Positions 34,101 through 45,150 of a DNA stretch of 64,000 nucleotides are shown one piece after another; positions within the stretch are counted from its first letter, which is position 1, and each line of letters opens with the position of its first letter. Made by a program: the position numbers and the translations under genes. The notes beneath the pieces were generated by a model. The model did no database searches, had not been told where the DNA came from, and saw nothing but the letters and a program-made list of their open reading frames with translations. Source of the DNA: Dastarcus helophoroides (taxonomy: Eukaryota; Arthropoda; Insecta; Coleoptera; Bothrideridae); contig CM053331.1 in the NCBI GenBank assembly GCA_028583605.1, forward strand, positions 41,462,783 through 41,526,782. The letters are read 5' to 3'.

Positions 34101-34303
34101 AAGTAGTGCTGGATTTACGTATAAGCCATACAAGCTATAGCTTAGGAGTCCCAGGATCTTGGAGGGTCCCCAAATATGGTTGAAGACCTTTATTTTTAGT
34201 TAATAAAATTGTTGGTGTGAACTTTTTTTTGCTCGCAACACTGGCCTCGTATCTCAAATAGCTTAGGGTCTCATCAGATCTAAAACCGGTCCTAGCACCG
34301 AGA
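34101..34303. mobile_element. Non-autonomous hAT-like element, degenerate
   Basis: The left end AGTGCTGGATTTACG plus AGCTTAGGAGTCCC is mirrored on the right by AGCTTAGGGTCTC and the reversed GGTGCTAGGACCGGTTTTA. The two termini are inverted relative to each other about 200 bp apart. The minus-strand frame of 187 codons that overlaps it is a by-product. Confidence 0.4.
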
Positions 34304-37300
34304 AAGGATTTTTGAAAATTCATCTCATACGTGTAGGGGATATGAGAAAGTTCGCCGTTTTTGAAGTTAGAAACTTGATTTGAGAAAAGCCGGTTCCTGA
34401 GATACCGCCGTTGAGAGAGTCCACGGCTAGCGTACAACATAATCTTCGATGAAGGCGACAGCAAAGTTAGATGAAAAGAATCGTAATCGAGTCCAATGTT
34501 TTTTCGAGTCGAAGTTGATAATCGGGCACAAGATAAATCACAAAGCAATAAGCTCGCCTGACGTCCGTCGCACGGCCCCGGGGCGAATTCGGTTTTGCCA
34601 GCATCGCGGCCGTCGTGGTGTCCGGTTGGGCGTCCAACCAAGAGCTTGTTCATGTCCGTGCATCTCATTTGAAAACGCAGGCAGTCCTCAGAATCCAAAG
34701 GTAACTGATTTAGTTGTCTAGAATATCGTGGGCGTGTTCTGTTTGTATCTGGAGGTCAGATGGTATCTCGGTGAGACGGGGATGCGCACGATTTATTGCT
34801 GTGAAATCCATCCTCCATAACTCATGGCCATCGTGATAGTGCAGGGTTGCCTCGATTGTTGGCGGTGGTGAACATCGACTTTGGCCACACTAAACATCGC
34901 GACTACATTTCTCTATCAGCAGGTGGCATCGTAATGGTACATTGTTCGCACATTATACCGTTGTTGCTATCATTTGGAGTTTTGCCCGTTGAAAAGTTGC
35001 TTTAGTCGGAGACTCGTGGAAGTTTCGTATACTTGCGAGTGTTCGGAAAAGTCAAAACTGGGCTTGAATTAGATTACCTTTAGTTTGTTTCGTAAACGTA
35101 ATAAAACAACAAAACATCGCGTAACGTAAACAACTATCCAAAGGTACGAACAGTTTAAGCAAAATTATGATTTGTTAAATTGATATAAAAAGCGATTTGT
35201 TTTAAGGGTAAATCAAAGATACTTTTAATAATTAATATAGTTTGGACGGGGGCGCCGCCGTTCGTATATTTCTTATTAGATTAATCGATCGGACCTCGTA
35301 ACTAATGTATTAGAAAAATTGTGCGTTGTCGCTGGATATTTTTAATTAATCGTCGTAAAACTCCCAGCTAAAGTTAGTTTACCAATTTAATGACGGTGAA
35401 TTTTAATTTACGGCAGTGATTGTGGTCGATCGTTTTTAATTAGTAAAAGTCAATTACTTCGTCCATATGCCCAAAGTTATTAAGACGGAGCCCGATCTGT
35501 GAGAACGTGAGATTGCGATGACCGTTCGGTCGGACCTCGACGAAATACTAATCAAGTTATAAATCATCGGATATTTAGTCGTTTATTGTATTATTTAGCA
35601 TTGAGGCGTTTATATAATTTAAATCGTGGAATGTGAACGGCTTTCGGCCAGGAAAAAATACGAATAAATTAAGATTAGTGTTGTCGAATTTCTGCATATC
35701 TTATAAGACATAAGGATTACCGCGGCGTTAAGATAATTTATTGCTTGTAAGTCCTCTTGTGTGCTAGTGTCAATTATGGATAGAATTTAATTCCGTGTCA
35801 TAAAAATAACAGAATATTTTTATCGATTTTGTTATTTATCACTTCATTCGTTGCTAAATGTGTAAAATAGTCAATATCGTAAAAAAGGTAAAAATCTAGA
35901 TTTACATACATCTCGACTGATACTAAATAGAATTTTGATAATTAACTACTCTTCGGGATGACGACTATTATGATAATAAATTTCAAGATCATTTGGGCTC
36001 ATCCAAATGGATTCCTCGCTCGACCCGAGAAACGAGAAATGTCTTATTTCGCGCTCAGGCGTAGCGATTTGTCGACATGTGTGGCAGGTTTCAATTACAC
36101 GACAATTTAAATGTGAGTCCAAGTCGTGCCCTGATCTGAATATTAAAATGTCCGACAATTATGCCTGATTACAGTCCTTCGGATTGCGTCAGGGCGATAC
36201 ATATGGAGGATGCCATTTAAGATGATGAGTGTAATTGGAATTTTTTCCATGTTCCGAAGGTGTGATCGTCGGAGCTAATGATGTGACGATTTGGCGAATG
36301 ATTCATGATGAGCATCATCAAATCTAATTTCGAACGAGCTTATTATGCCTTCAGATTGCATTACCGCCATTACCGGGGCTATAATGATCCCGCGCAACTA
36401 TATTGTGATTCGATAATTACCGGTGTCCTATGCATTTTTGTCCCATTGTGTATAGGACGCTCCACGCGGTCAATTAAATGTAAATATATCGTTTAATTGT
36501 TCATTTACATAAAACCAGTCCATTTTCGAAGTTTAATCTAAATCTTTAGAACGCCCATAATTGGATAAGATAGAGTCGTGTAATTATAGATTCAAATGTT
36601 CCGATCGGCCTTGCCTAAGAGAGAAAGCCAAAGTGAGACAGCGTGGAAAATATCGATAAATTTCGAGGGACCTCCAATAAATACTGTTAACAAAAAGGGC
36701 GTTGTACACCGTTAAAACTCGTACACGAATTGGGCCTTCGCTCACGATAAATCTATCAGATCGTTTTCCATTCCGGAGACGATATTTATTTAAAAGAGAT
36801 ATAAACAACAAAGAGCTGCGTTATCCGCTCCGGGATTGAGACATTTAGTTATTTATTTCTTCGAGTTAATACAGCATTGAATCAAAACACTCATTATATC
36901 TGATCATCAGATCTTAAGTTAGCTCGGAGATGCATATCGCGGACAACCTCGAGCGCTCGAAACAAGTTATAAGGGTAATAATCCAAGCTCGGGCCGGTAA
37001 ACGATTTAAACGGCGAGTACGGACGACCGATTGATTTTCCTCCGAATCTAGAATCGCCTTTTTCGCTGAATCTGTCACTTGAAACTGAAAATGCACACGT
37101 ACAATAGCTACCTTGAAACGAGAAAAATGAATCTGTTCGCGTAACGTAAGTCTACTGAGATCGCCGGTAAAAGTGAAAACTTAATTTAACAGTGTCTATG
37201 TAGTCTAGTTCCGTTGGAAATATTTGAAAATAAATGCTGTCAAACAGACCTACCTTTTTTTATTTGTGGTTTGGACAAGCTTGTACGTAATGTCGACATT

Positions 37301-37935
37301 GAGGATGTTAGTAACGCAAATTAGCTTGATGGTCACTCGAGATGTTAACGTTCAACTATAAGTTTAACCCTATCAAAAGTCACCCAACGCGCCTAAAGAA
37401 GTTTTCGCTTCAAAAATCCTCCTGAGCTAAAGCTTCATCGATTCCAAATAATAAAGTTTATGATGAAATCGGTTGTAATAGAGGAGCTTTCACTGCTACC
37501 ACTTTGACGGGCTTTCGTTGGCTCGAGTGGAAGCAATCGTCGAAAAGTGGTCCTTTGATAAGTTAACAGATGGTCCTGTCATCTTTCGTGAAGTTACACA
37601 TGCACATGTAAGATTATCTCGGGAGATTTAAGGTGCCGTCTAAAGGTTTGAAAAATGACAGAGACGCGTTATTAATTGTCGAGGAATCTAGGTGCTCGAT
37701 CTGCGTTTCGGCCCAAGCGGAGAACATAGTGAGGCGTTCAGCTTAACGAAATCATTAACAAATTTCCTGGAGGACGTTTCACGGGTAATCGAGTTAAATC
37801 TATATAGCTAATTACAAGTGGCGTTGGCTAATTACACGATGAGGACGACAGAGTTGAGTTGTTTTAAACTAAATTAGACTTGCTTAACGCCAAATTGTTT
37901 ATAAACTATGGAAGAACAACATTTTTTAACCGATT
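34304..37935. other. Long transposon-poor stretch, candidate enhancers
   Basis: No coding or repeat family is recognised over 3.6 kb. The base composition is balanced with many ATTA/TAAT cores (35250-35780, 36180-36560, 36860-37000). This is the longest transposon-free part of the intron up to here, which is compatible with selection against insertion. Confidence 0.35.
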
Positions 37936-37939
37936 ATAT

Positions 37940-38249
37940 TGTTAAGTGTTAAATTCGATTATAAATTTGGATGAATTTAAAACATTGCAAGAAACAGAAC
38001 ATAATACAAAACGAATTACTTGAATCAGTTACAAAATATTGAATGAATCACAATAGAGGGGAGCGTATATTTATATATTACATTTGCTTCTGGATGTATC
38101 CACCTCGGGAAAACCTGTAGTATGTTTTAGATTAGACTGTAAAGTCAGGAGATGTGCACCTGCACGCGAGTCACTTCGCGATAACTATCTGGCACGTTCC
38201 ATAAAGAGGCCCATATACTTCGCAATTTTCAACACATCATTTCGTTACA
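37940..38249 (-). mobile_element. Solo LTR-like element, family b (complete)
   Basis: The 310-bp unit begins TGTTAAGTG and ends TTTCGTTACA, flanked by ATAT on both sides (37936-37939 and 38250-38253). On the minus strand it starts TGTAACG and has TATAAATA (38075-38068). The ends, the 4-bp duplication and the central TATA box fit an LTR. Four other copies or partial copies are at 18.2, 50.6, 52.3 and 56.0 kb. The internal retroelement is not in the window, so the superfamily (gypsy or BEL) is open. Confidence 0.7.
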
Positions 38250-38253
38250 ATAT

Positions 38254-40004
38254 GTATCTTTAATGTATATGTAATTTTGAAATCATTATTCCTTTTTCAG
38301 TATTGTCCTTTTTTTCAAGAGAAGTATTCGAAAGATCGTGACAAATATGCTATTTAAAATATTATTAATTCATGCGTCAGAATTTGAATTTTGGAGTTTG
38401 TCATTAATATTCGTGGCGGTTTTTCCTACAAAATATTTACCTGTATCCGGCGCTAACGCATTCGTTTGACCCCCGGATGAAATTAGATCCGAAATCGGCG
38501 TTATAAATAACAACGTCGAGTATTTACGATGGCATAAAGGATCTCATCAGCTGCCATCATCTGCTAAACATAATTTTGCTTTAACGAAGTCCCGACTTTT
38601 TCTTAATTATCGGTTGTAATGCTGGCGCTTCTTTTTTGATTCAACTTATGGAATCCCAAAAAAAGCCCGAGCGTTGTGTTGGTAGAAATAAATGCCGTTT
38701 CATACATCGATAACGCGCCGCCGACTAATCGTCGTGTCAATTTTGGCCGAGCGAATAATAAATCTCGCCCGCTCCTGCCCCGATTATTTTGATAACGTTG
38801 ACTTTTATTAATGTGTAACTCATAATTTTATTAATGTGTAATTCGAGATTACTCGGCGCAATTGCGATTTTATAATCGGGGAGGAAGTTAATCGAGTACA
38901 AAAGCAAAGAAACTACAAATTAAAGAAAAATTAACACGATTCGTAGAAGCCTCGTAAATGATACATAATTCAGAAACTATTAATACATAATAAATACAAC
39001 AAAGTTGAAGCGATTTGCTCTATGATTTCATTAACAGATTATAGAAATCATTGAGGCCATCCGAAATTTTAAAATTTCATGAACAATTATTCTTAGGTTA
39101 AAGACGCCTGTCGAATATTTATAAATAATTAGAAACTATTAAGAAAATTCGAGATATCGAATATTCTGGTATACGTAGAACAACAAAATGTGTCTGCAAT
39201 CGCACCCCAAGTAATTTGTTTGTAAATTACGCTTACACGAATAAATTGTTTGCTTATCTTGTTACATGAAAGTGTAAAATCCGGATTGTTGAATTGTGCC
39301 TACCAGTAACGTGTAACAAAACGTTCATATTTGTACTCGACGGTTCTCTCTTCAGCACATACCCAGATACTTGTTTTTACTTATACCTAAGAAAAACTGA
39401 GAGATGTTCACAATTCGCTTTAAAGAACACTCAAGTTTGATTTATCTTTGTTAAGACGTACGATGCTGTCGCACGAATTAAAACGGCCAGAGGAAAACAT
39501 TGATTCAATGACAATTTGTTCGAATGCGTCCAATTATCAGAAAAGGCCGAATGTCCACGGAATGGAGTTTTTGTCGGTTTGATATTCGGCTCTAACAACC
39601 GAAGAATGTCGTAACAATGGGTCTATTATCTACCTGATGGCATTCGAGTTTAATTATGTCTATGCCCGTTTGGTCGAGGTGAAGACCCTCTTGTTTACAC
39701 CGACAACGCTCGTCGAAATCTCCAGCTCACCGATCTGTTTAGAGAGCGATTTCCGTAACGAAACGCTCGGGCTGTCCTCGTGGTTACATCTTTCGAAATA
39801 ATTTCATATGTAGAAAAAAAAACATCGATGTGTTTCTTATAACTATTATCGATCAAGTAGACAAGCGATGACTACATCTTTCGTTGAGGATATCTAAAGT
39901 GATTTCCGCCAAATACTAAAATACCCAATCGAATCAAAGAATCGAATTTACAAGCCAAGATTATAGAAATTTATAGCGAAGCATTTGTAAAAAAATAATA
40001 AGTC
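38254..40004. other. Transposon-poor stretch, candidate enhancers
   Basis: Positions 38450-38900 and 39480-39800 are the least AT-biased and contain ordered ATTA, CGATAA and CATCATC words. No coding signal is present. Confidence 0.3.
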
Positions 40005-40262
40005 CAAGAAGGTTTCACCCCTTTACCACATCGGCAATTAAATAAATAATTACGCGATACGTATTCCGATATCGATTTGAATCTCAACGTAGATGACGTC
40101 GATGCATCTTTTGCTAATCTTTTTGGATTAGTAGGCTTGAAAATGCCAGTTATGCTGGCGAAATACGTATCGCGTAATTATTTATTTAATTGCCGATGTG
40201 GTAAAGGGGTGAAACCTTCTTGAATTTATTCACAAGCACAGTATTTAATTCAGTGCTTTAGA
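40005..40262. repeat. Palindromic-repeat family d, best copy
   Basis: Inverted arms of about 60 bp match perfectly: 40005-40065 (starting CAAGAAGGTTTCACC) against 40162-40222. The right arm extends further to about 40262 (CAGTGCTTTAG), matching 53215-53250. The right half also contains GCCAG-TTATG-CTGGC immediately before GAAA (40144-40162), a hairpin next to the GAAA word as in hammerhead stem II. The preceding TTGAAAA is only a poor match to CTGANGA. No clear target-site duplication or coding capacity is seen. Confidence 0.7.
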
Positions 40263-41159
40263 GAAAAAAAATAGTAGTTTCACGTAACCGAAATTACCCT
40301 ACTAAGCAGACTAAAATCTGTCTCTTTTTGGAAATTTTAATTACGCAAACAAATCGTGTCTGAAAATTCTCCAGTAGGCGAAAGGAACCAAAGAAAATTT
40401 GTAGAACGCTTAAACAGTTTTTTCAAGTGGGGGGAATGGCGTTTGCGTCGGACGTCCCGACTAAAAATAAAATTCTCGCGCGTTTCGCAAAAGGAACAAC
40501 AACCCGGGTGTCATACAATACAAGGCGAAACACAACATAAACAAATCCGAGTCGTAAAGAATTAAAATTCACACATGCAGCACGAAACGCATATATTTTA
40601 AACTACCGACGAGAACGAGTTGTAATATTTACATTTTACAGTTTCGTGCTGTAATGGGACGAAAACGTTTTTATTTCTACCTGGTGCCAAAATATTATGT
40701 CTTCGACTGGGAATGTTACGACTGAATTTACCTGAGCCGGAGAGCGATTTTCACGCTTAGAAAGTCACGTTTCGCTTTAGTGGCCATAAAATGGAGAAAG
40801 GTATTATAAGAGAAGATAAAAAAATCGGAAAAAGCTGTACCTATATACAGTCTAGCTCGCTGGTCATTATGTCATTAAGTTTCACAGGGACATTTAGTAA
40901 AGAGAGAAAGTTGAAAAAAAATTATTCGAGGACAAATCAACCCATAAGTACCTCTAACAGAGCGCTTCTGATTCACATCAAATGGTTTAGGACTTGTTTG
41001 TCAGTAGATGTTTATCACATTGTCATCCATTTCACAGGTACATGACAAGGAGAACAGGTGAGAGTGTAACTAATGGCAACATATCATTTCGCCCTTTAAT
41101 TATTTGTATTTTTATATCTTTGAAACTAATATGAAAACAATTTTATCTATTTTGGTGTA
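40263..41159. other. Unassigned DNA
   Basis: No gene or repeat family is recognised. Frames at 40356-40565 and 40791-41045 look like chance. Confidence 0.45.
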
Positions 41160-41965
41160 ACGGACTGGTCCTTGGTTATCTTTAAAAATACAAATGTTGT
41201 CCTCTGAAACCAAGAAAGTTTAAAAAACACAAGAGAGGTTGCTCTAATGCGTTTCGATAGTCAGGATATCATCTTCAGAGAGATACTAACACCTAATTCT
41301 AAAATTAACCCTTATATACTAAGAATATTCACTTCGTGCAGGATCGATTGCATCCGAAGGTGCATGCGCATCTAATCATACATGTCGTAGTGTCACAATT
41401 CCTTATCTATCAACCTTAACTATGATGAGTGGCCTAAAGGCCCAGCGCAACCATTCATAAGGTTGTCTCTAGCCTTATGGATGGCTAAGCTTTCACAACC
41501 ATTTAACATAGAAGTCTTATTTACTACTCTTAACAGTTTAATATTATTATCTATCCTATGATCTAATTTAAAAAAATTAAAGAATTCGTGCAGATTACAA
41601 AATGATGTGTTGTTCAAATTTGTTGATATGTTTATGTGCATATTTAGTTATCTTGCCAGTCTCTAGCGATAAATTGGCTAGCAAAGTTGCGCCTTATCGC
41701 ATTAGGTGGCGCTGTTAGACTCTTATATTAAACGAATTTTACGTGCAAAGTTACAATAAAATTCTATCCTACAATTACACGACGCTGTCAGATGATTTAT
41801 TTACATAGAATGTGGAGAAAGGTTATTTACTCTTTCGGGATATGGTATTAGTGTTTAAAACAGTTTTCAGGGGTAGAACGTATTCTACTAACCATTTCGC
41901 CTTGCAAAGTACGTCTGTACAAATTGTTATCAAAATCGCTCCATTAATTAAACCATTTTTTTTTG
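41160..41965 (-). mobile_element. Penelope-like element remnant with C-terminus and 3' terminal region
   Basis: Read on the minus strand, an upstream segment (co-linear with 28165-28600) leads into the C-terminal frame at 41641-41420. An untranslated stretch follows, then the family-b terminal unit with a hammerhead-like motif at 41282-41242 and the end ACCAAGGACCAGTCCGTTA. Gene-sized RT and GIY-YIG parts are missing, so this is an internally deleted or decayed copy. Order and content fit Penelope-like elements, whose terminal repeats are known to carry small type I hammerhead motifs. Confidence 0.6.
41420..41641 (-). pseudogene. C-terminal remnant of a Penelope-like polyprotein
   Basis: The frame contains STNLNNTSFCNLHEFF, then DHRIDNNIKLLRVVNKTSML and ESLAIHKARDNLMNG before ending at GPLGHSS. 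The pattern, with a basic KLL-VN- start, an E-L-I-K helix, LMN and GPL, is what follows the GIY-YIG core in insect Penelope-like proteins. There is no upstream catalytic part. The first half is the segment preserved in four other copies in the window. The nearest ATG is internal, so the start has no meaning. Confidence 0.55.
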
Positions 41966-42200
41966 TAGAACGCCTTTGGTTACCTTCAAAAATTGTAATA
42001 CAAATGTTGTTCCTTGAACCAAAAAAGATTAAAAAACACAACAAAAATTGCTCTAAGGCGTTTCAATAGCTTAGCTATCATCTTCAGGTTAATTTTAGAA
42101 TTAGGTGTTAGTACCTTGGCTATCGAAACGCGTTAGAGCAATCTTTGTTGTTTTTTTTAATCTTTTTTGGTTTTAGGGGACATTTGTATTTCAGTTGAAC
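41966..42200. mobile_element. Penelope-type terminal repeat family b: second inverted pair
   Basis: Minus-strand unit 41986-42091 carries CTGAAGA (42087-42081), hairpin GATAGC/GCTATT and GAAAC. Plus-strand unit 42112-42195 begins at GGCTATCGAAACGCGTTAGA and runs to TTTGTATTTCAG. The plus unit lacks the CTGA half. Confidence 0.65.
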
Positions 42201-43067
42201 CTTAGAAGCAGACAAACAAATAGACACTGTCGCATTTGTTTAATTAGTTTATTTAGTTAGGATTATTAGATATTAGTAGAACTTGTAACTGATGAAAAAG
42301 TTGATCTTTTTTCTGCACTCTGTTTGATCGACCGAGGATATAGTGCAGTTGCGGCGTTCAAAGTACACCTCTGGCGAAAATCGATCGTAAAGTAATGTAT
42401 TTACTTCCAATAGTAGACCGGTTTAAATATAAGGCTTAATCTGTATTTATTTCCTTTCGTCGGCTCTTTGATCATCGCTCTAGCCAGTAGATGCGGTCGC
42501 CCGATTTTGTTATTTCGCTGAAATCTCGGCGAACGTTTTCTCTTTCATTGTTCGTTTCTGTCGTCATCGGTAGTTTTGGGGAGGAAAAGAAAACTTGTAT
42601 CGACTGCCTGTTACGGAAAAGAGAAAAATAAATTGTCAGTGAATCAAACCGGTCATTTTGGTCACATTGAGAAGACGGTCATTGCCAACGACCGTGACAT
42701 AGTCGATAGTCAATGAAAATGAAAATTTATTGCGACTGTGCTTAAGTGTGGTAATAACTCGCGCGCCTGCAAACTTTTCTGTTTTCGTGCTTGCAATTTC
42801 ATGGAATGTTTCCGTGATATTTTCATTGAGTCGATGGCGAGACTCTCGGTTGCTTCTCAATTAGATCGTTTCGCCTGATTTCTATAAAAGTCGATTAAAT
42901 TGTTAATTAGTTTAATGGGGAGTCGTAAAGAATATTGTTTATATTTCTCGAAGGTAATAATCCGAACGTTTTAAGTTCTGCTTTAGCTGGATAGCTGCCA
43001 ATCGGGCAAATCGATTTAGCTCTACTGCGGCTGTAGTTAAATTTAAGTTTGATACAGATTTGGAGTT
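42201..43067. other. Unassigned DNA
   Basis: No gene or repeat family is recognised. Balanced composition at 42450-42900 may reflect regulatory DNA. Confidence 0.4.
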
Positions 43068-43160
43068 ATCCCGTTATCGGTGTTGCTGGCAAAATACATA
43101 TTTTGTTATTGTTACTAATTATCTACGTCCAAAAGCATTGACCTGGCTGTTTATAACGTT
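43068..43160 (+). repeat. Palindromic-repeat family d, diverged fragment
   Basis: TTGCTGGCAAAATACAT, GTTATTGTTACTAATTA and later AGAAGGTTTTAC keep the family order with many substitutions. Confidence 0.4.
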
Positions 43161-43224
43161 TAAAAGAAGGTTTTACTTGTCTAATGTTATTCCCTAGGCC
43201 AAGTTCGTCTATATGGACTAATAC

Positions 43225-43745
43225 AAGTGATTTTTTTTAATTGAATCCACTCCCAAAGGGTAAACCCTATTATGCCTTCAAAGCACTGCGAGTAGAATGC
43301 GGAAACAAGGATAGATGACGATGAACCGCCTTCTTAAATAAGTATAGGTTGTAATTTTTGGAAAAACTCTTTTGTTAACGAGTTCCACAGCTTGGAAGTT
43401 CTATAGAAAAAAAGAGTCTCCGTAGACAGAATTCCTCACTGTGTCAAGCTGCACCGCACAGGAATTTGCTGCCTCCGACTGTCCTGTATGCCTCAAGAAT
43501 CTTGCCCTTGGGAGGATCAATCCTATTAGTTCCTGAGGGATCTTCCATGATAGTACTTGCAAAAAAAAGACAAGTTACCAACCATACGTCTGTGCTCTAG
43601 TGTTTCGAGAGAATCGGTCAAACTCTCGTCATCAATTAGGCGAATCGTTCTTCTTTGAATTGAATCCAAAAAACCTAAAGTGTGTTTTGGGACTGGCCTT
43701 CAAACATGAGAACAGTATTCTAGTGTTGAGCTTTGTATAGTGTGA
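43225..43745 (-). mobile_element. LINE 3' fragment (copy G)
   Basis: The reverse strand starts at the block ISYSHYTK-like (an altered HQLLALYKVQ) and runs through CSHV, IRLIDDESLTDS, LSLFCKYYHGR-like, then the YRTSKL/FPKN C-terminus and family 3' end. It is one of the copies not touching a TCGAAATTT array. Confidence 0.85.
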
Positions 43746-44894
43746 GTAGCTGATGTAATAATTGGTGTGTTAGACGTTAACCATTGTGCTATGTAAACTT
43801 TCCAATACTGTATATGAAGAGTTAAGAAACAAAACCTTCTTCTGGAGTAACGATAGAAACCAAGAAGGAAAAATACATGTATTATTATTATTATGCGTGA
43901 TACGTCTGGCATCTATTCGTTTCTCTTTAGTTTACCCATTTGTAGTATCCACGTTTTGTGATAGAAATCTTATCGCTATGCATATCGTGTGGATCTTTTG
44001 TCTTTCCACTAATCGGTTGCCATGATAATTAGCCGCTCGTCGGCGTTCGGTATGAATTCCACGTTTTTTCCCTAAAGGACACAGGAACTGGCGCGTAGGT
44101 AATGATTAATTGCATTTTCCTTAGAATGAGCGTGACCACAACAAATCCCGACTGCAGCGCACACATTATTACACTTAGAACGATGCGTTATGGCGTTATA
44201 CTTAACGTTGAATAGATTAGATCTAGTTAACCGAGGTATTATTGCAAATTAGCAACTTAATTTCTCAATTTCAAGGTCCGCGGTGTGTGCTTCAAATAAT
44301 TATGGACTTATTAGCCGGGTAAGGGATCTAAACATCTTTTCGATTGCAGTGTGCGATATGTACTAACGATATTTCTTTTTTACAGGTAAGTTTCCCGATG
44401 GAAAATCCAGAATTCGTAATTACTATCTCAATTGTACTCCGAAGTTCCGAAAAATGGTAAGGTTAAATTGTTGAATATTAGTTGATTTAATTTTTAAACC
44501 ATTAATTTATCTAATCAGGATGTACGATGTAACTAAGATTACAAACATTACCAGTCATGAGTAACTTCAATTCTTTTATTATCGGGTGCACCATAATAAT
44601 GGCCATTAAACATGAGCGAAGTCAAAATTTTCAAGAAATGTCAAAATTTCAAGAAATTGGGAAATTTTGAAGAAAAATGGAAACTGCAGATGAATATAAA
44701 GCACCCTAGCTACGTCTATGTCTTGAAGATAAGTTCCTGTCGTTAAACTATGTCAAATGCTTTGGAGATGTCGAAAATGTTTCCAGTTTACCCATTCAGT
44801 GATATTTTTCAGCCATCCCTAGCAGCTAGTTGCTAGTAAGAGGCAGCGTTACTTCAATTCAAATTGTTTTTTGGAAAGGATGTCAAAATCGTTG
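43746..44894. other. Unassigned DNA
   Basis: No gene or repeat family is recognised. A small patch at 44630-44680 resembles the TCGAAATTT array. Confidence 0.4.
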
Positions 44895-45150
44895 GTGCTG
44901 GTCTGCCGGTTATTTCTCTTCTCCCTCCACTCTTGCTATCTTCTCCCGTTCTCTTTCTTTCTCTACTTATTTCCTCTCCCACCTTTTCTCTTTCTTTCTA
45001 TTTCTTTATTTTTCTTCTCGTCCATTTTATTTCCGCTCTCTATAATTTCTCTCTTCTTCCTCTTCTCTTTGCTCGAGCACTAGCTCTCGCTCCCCCACCA
45101 TCTTTCTATATTTCTTTTTCTATTTCCTTTTTTTTTCTCATTTGTTTTAT
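44895..45150 (+). repeat. Polypyrimidine (CTT/TCC) tract
   Basis: About 250 bases are almost purely C and T on the + strand. All long frames here are low-complexity S/F/L runs. Confidence 0.8.

Noticed and set aside
34260..34290. CTGATGAG word on the minus strand as a hammerhead core
   Set aside because: No GAAA half-core or stem II follows. It is part of a hAT-like terminus.
34135..34698. 187-codon minus-strand frame
   Set aside because: It begins in unique sequence and ends inside a degenerate hAT-like element. No domain is visible.
38540..38570. CTGATGAG word on the minus strand as a hammerhead core
   Set aside because: No hairpin plus GAAA follows at hammerhead spacing.
43745..43800. 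tRNA-like D-arm sequence on the minus strand (TAGCACAATGGTTAACG)
   Set aside because: There is no B box or pairing acceptor stem downstream. The sequence runs straight into LINE copy G.
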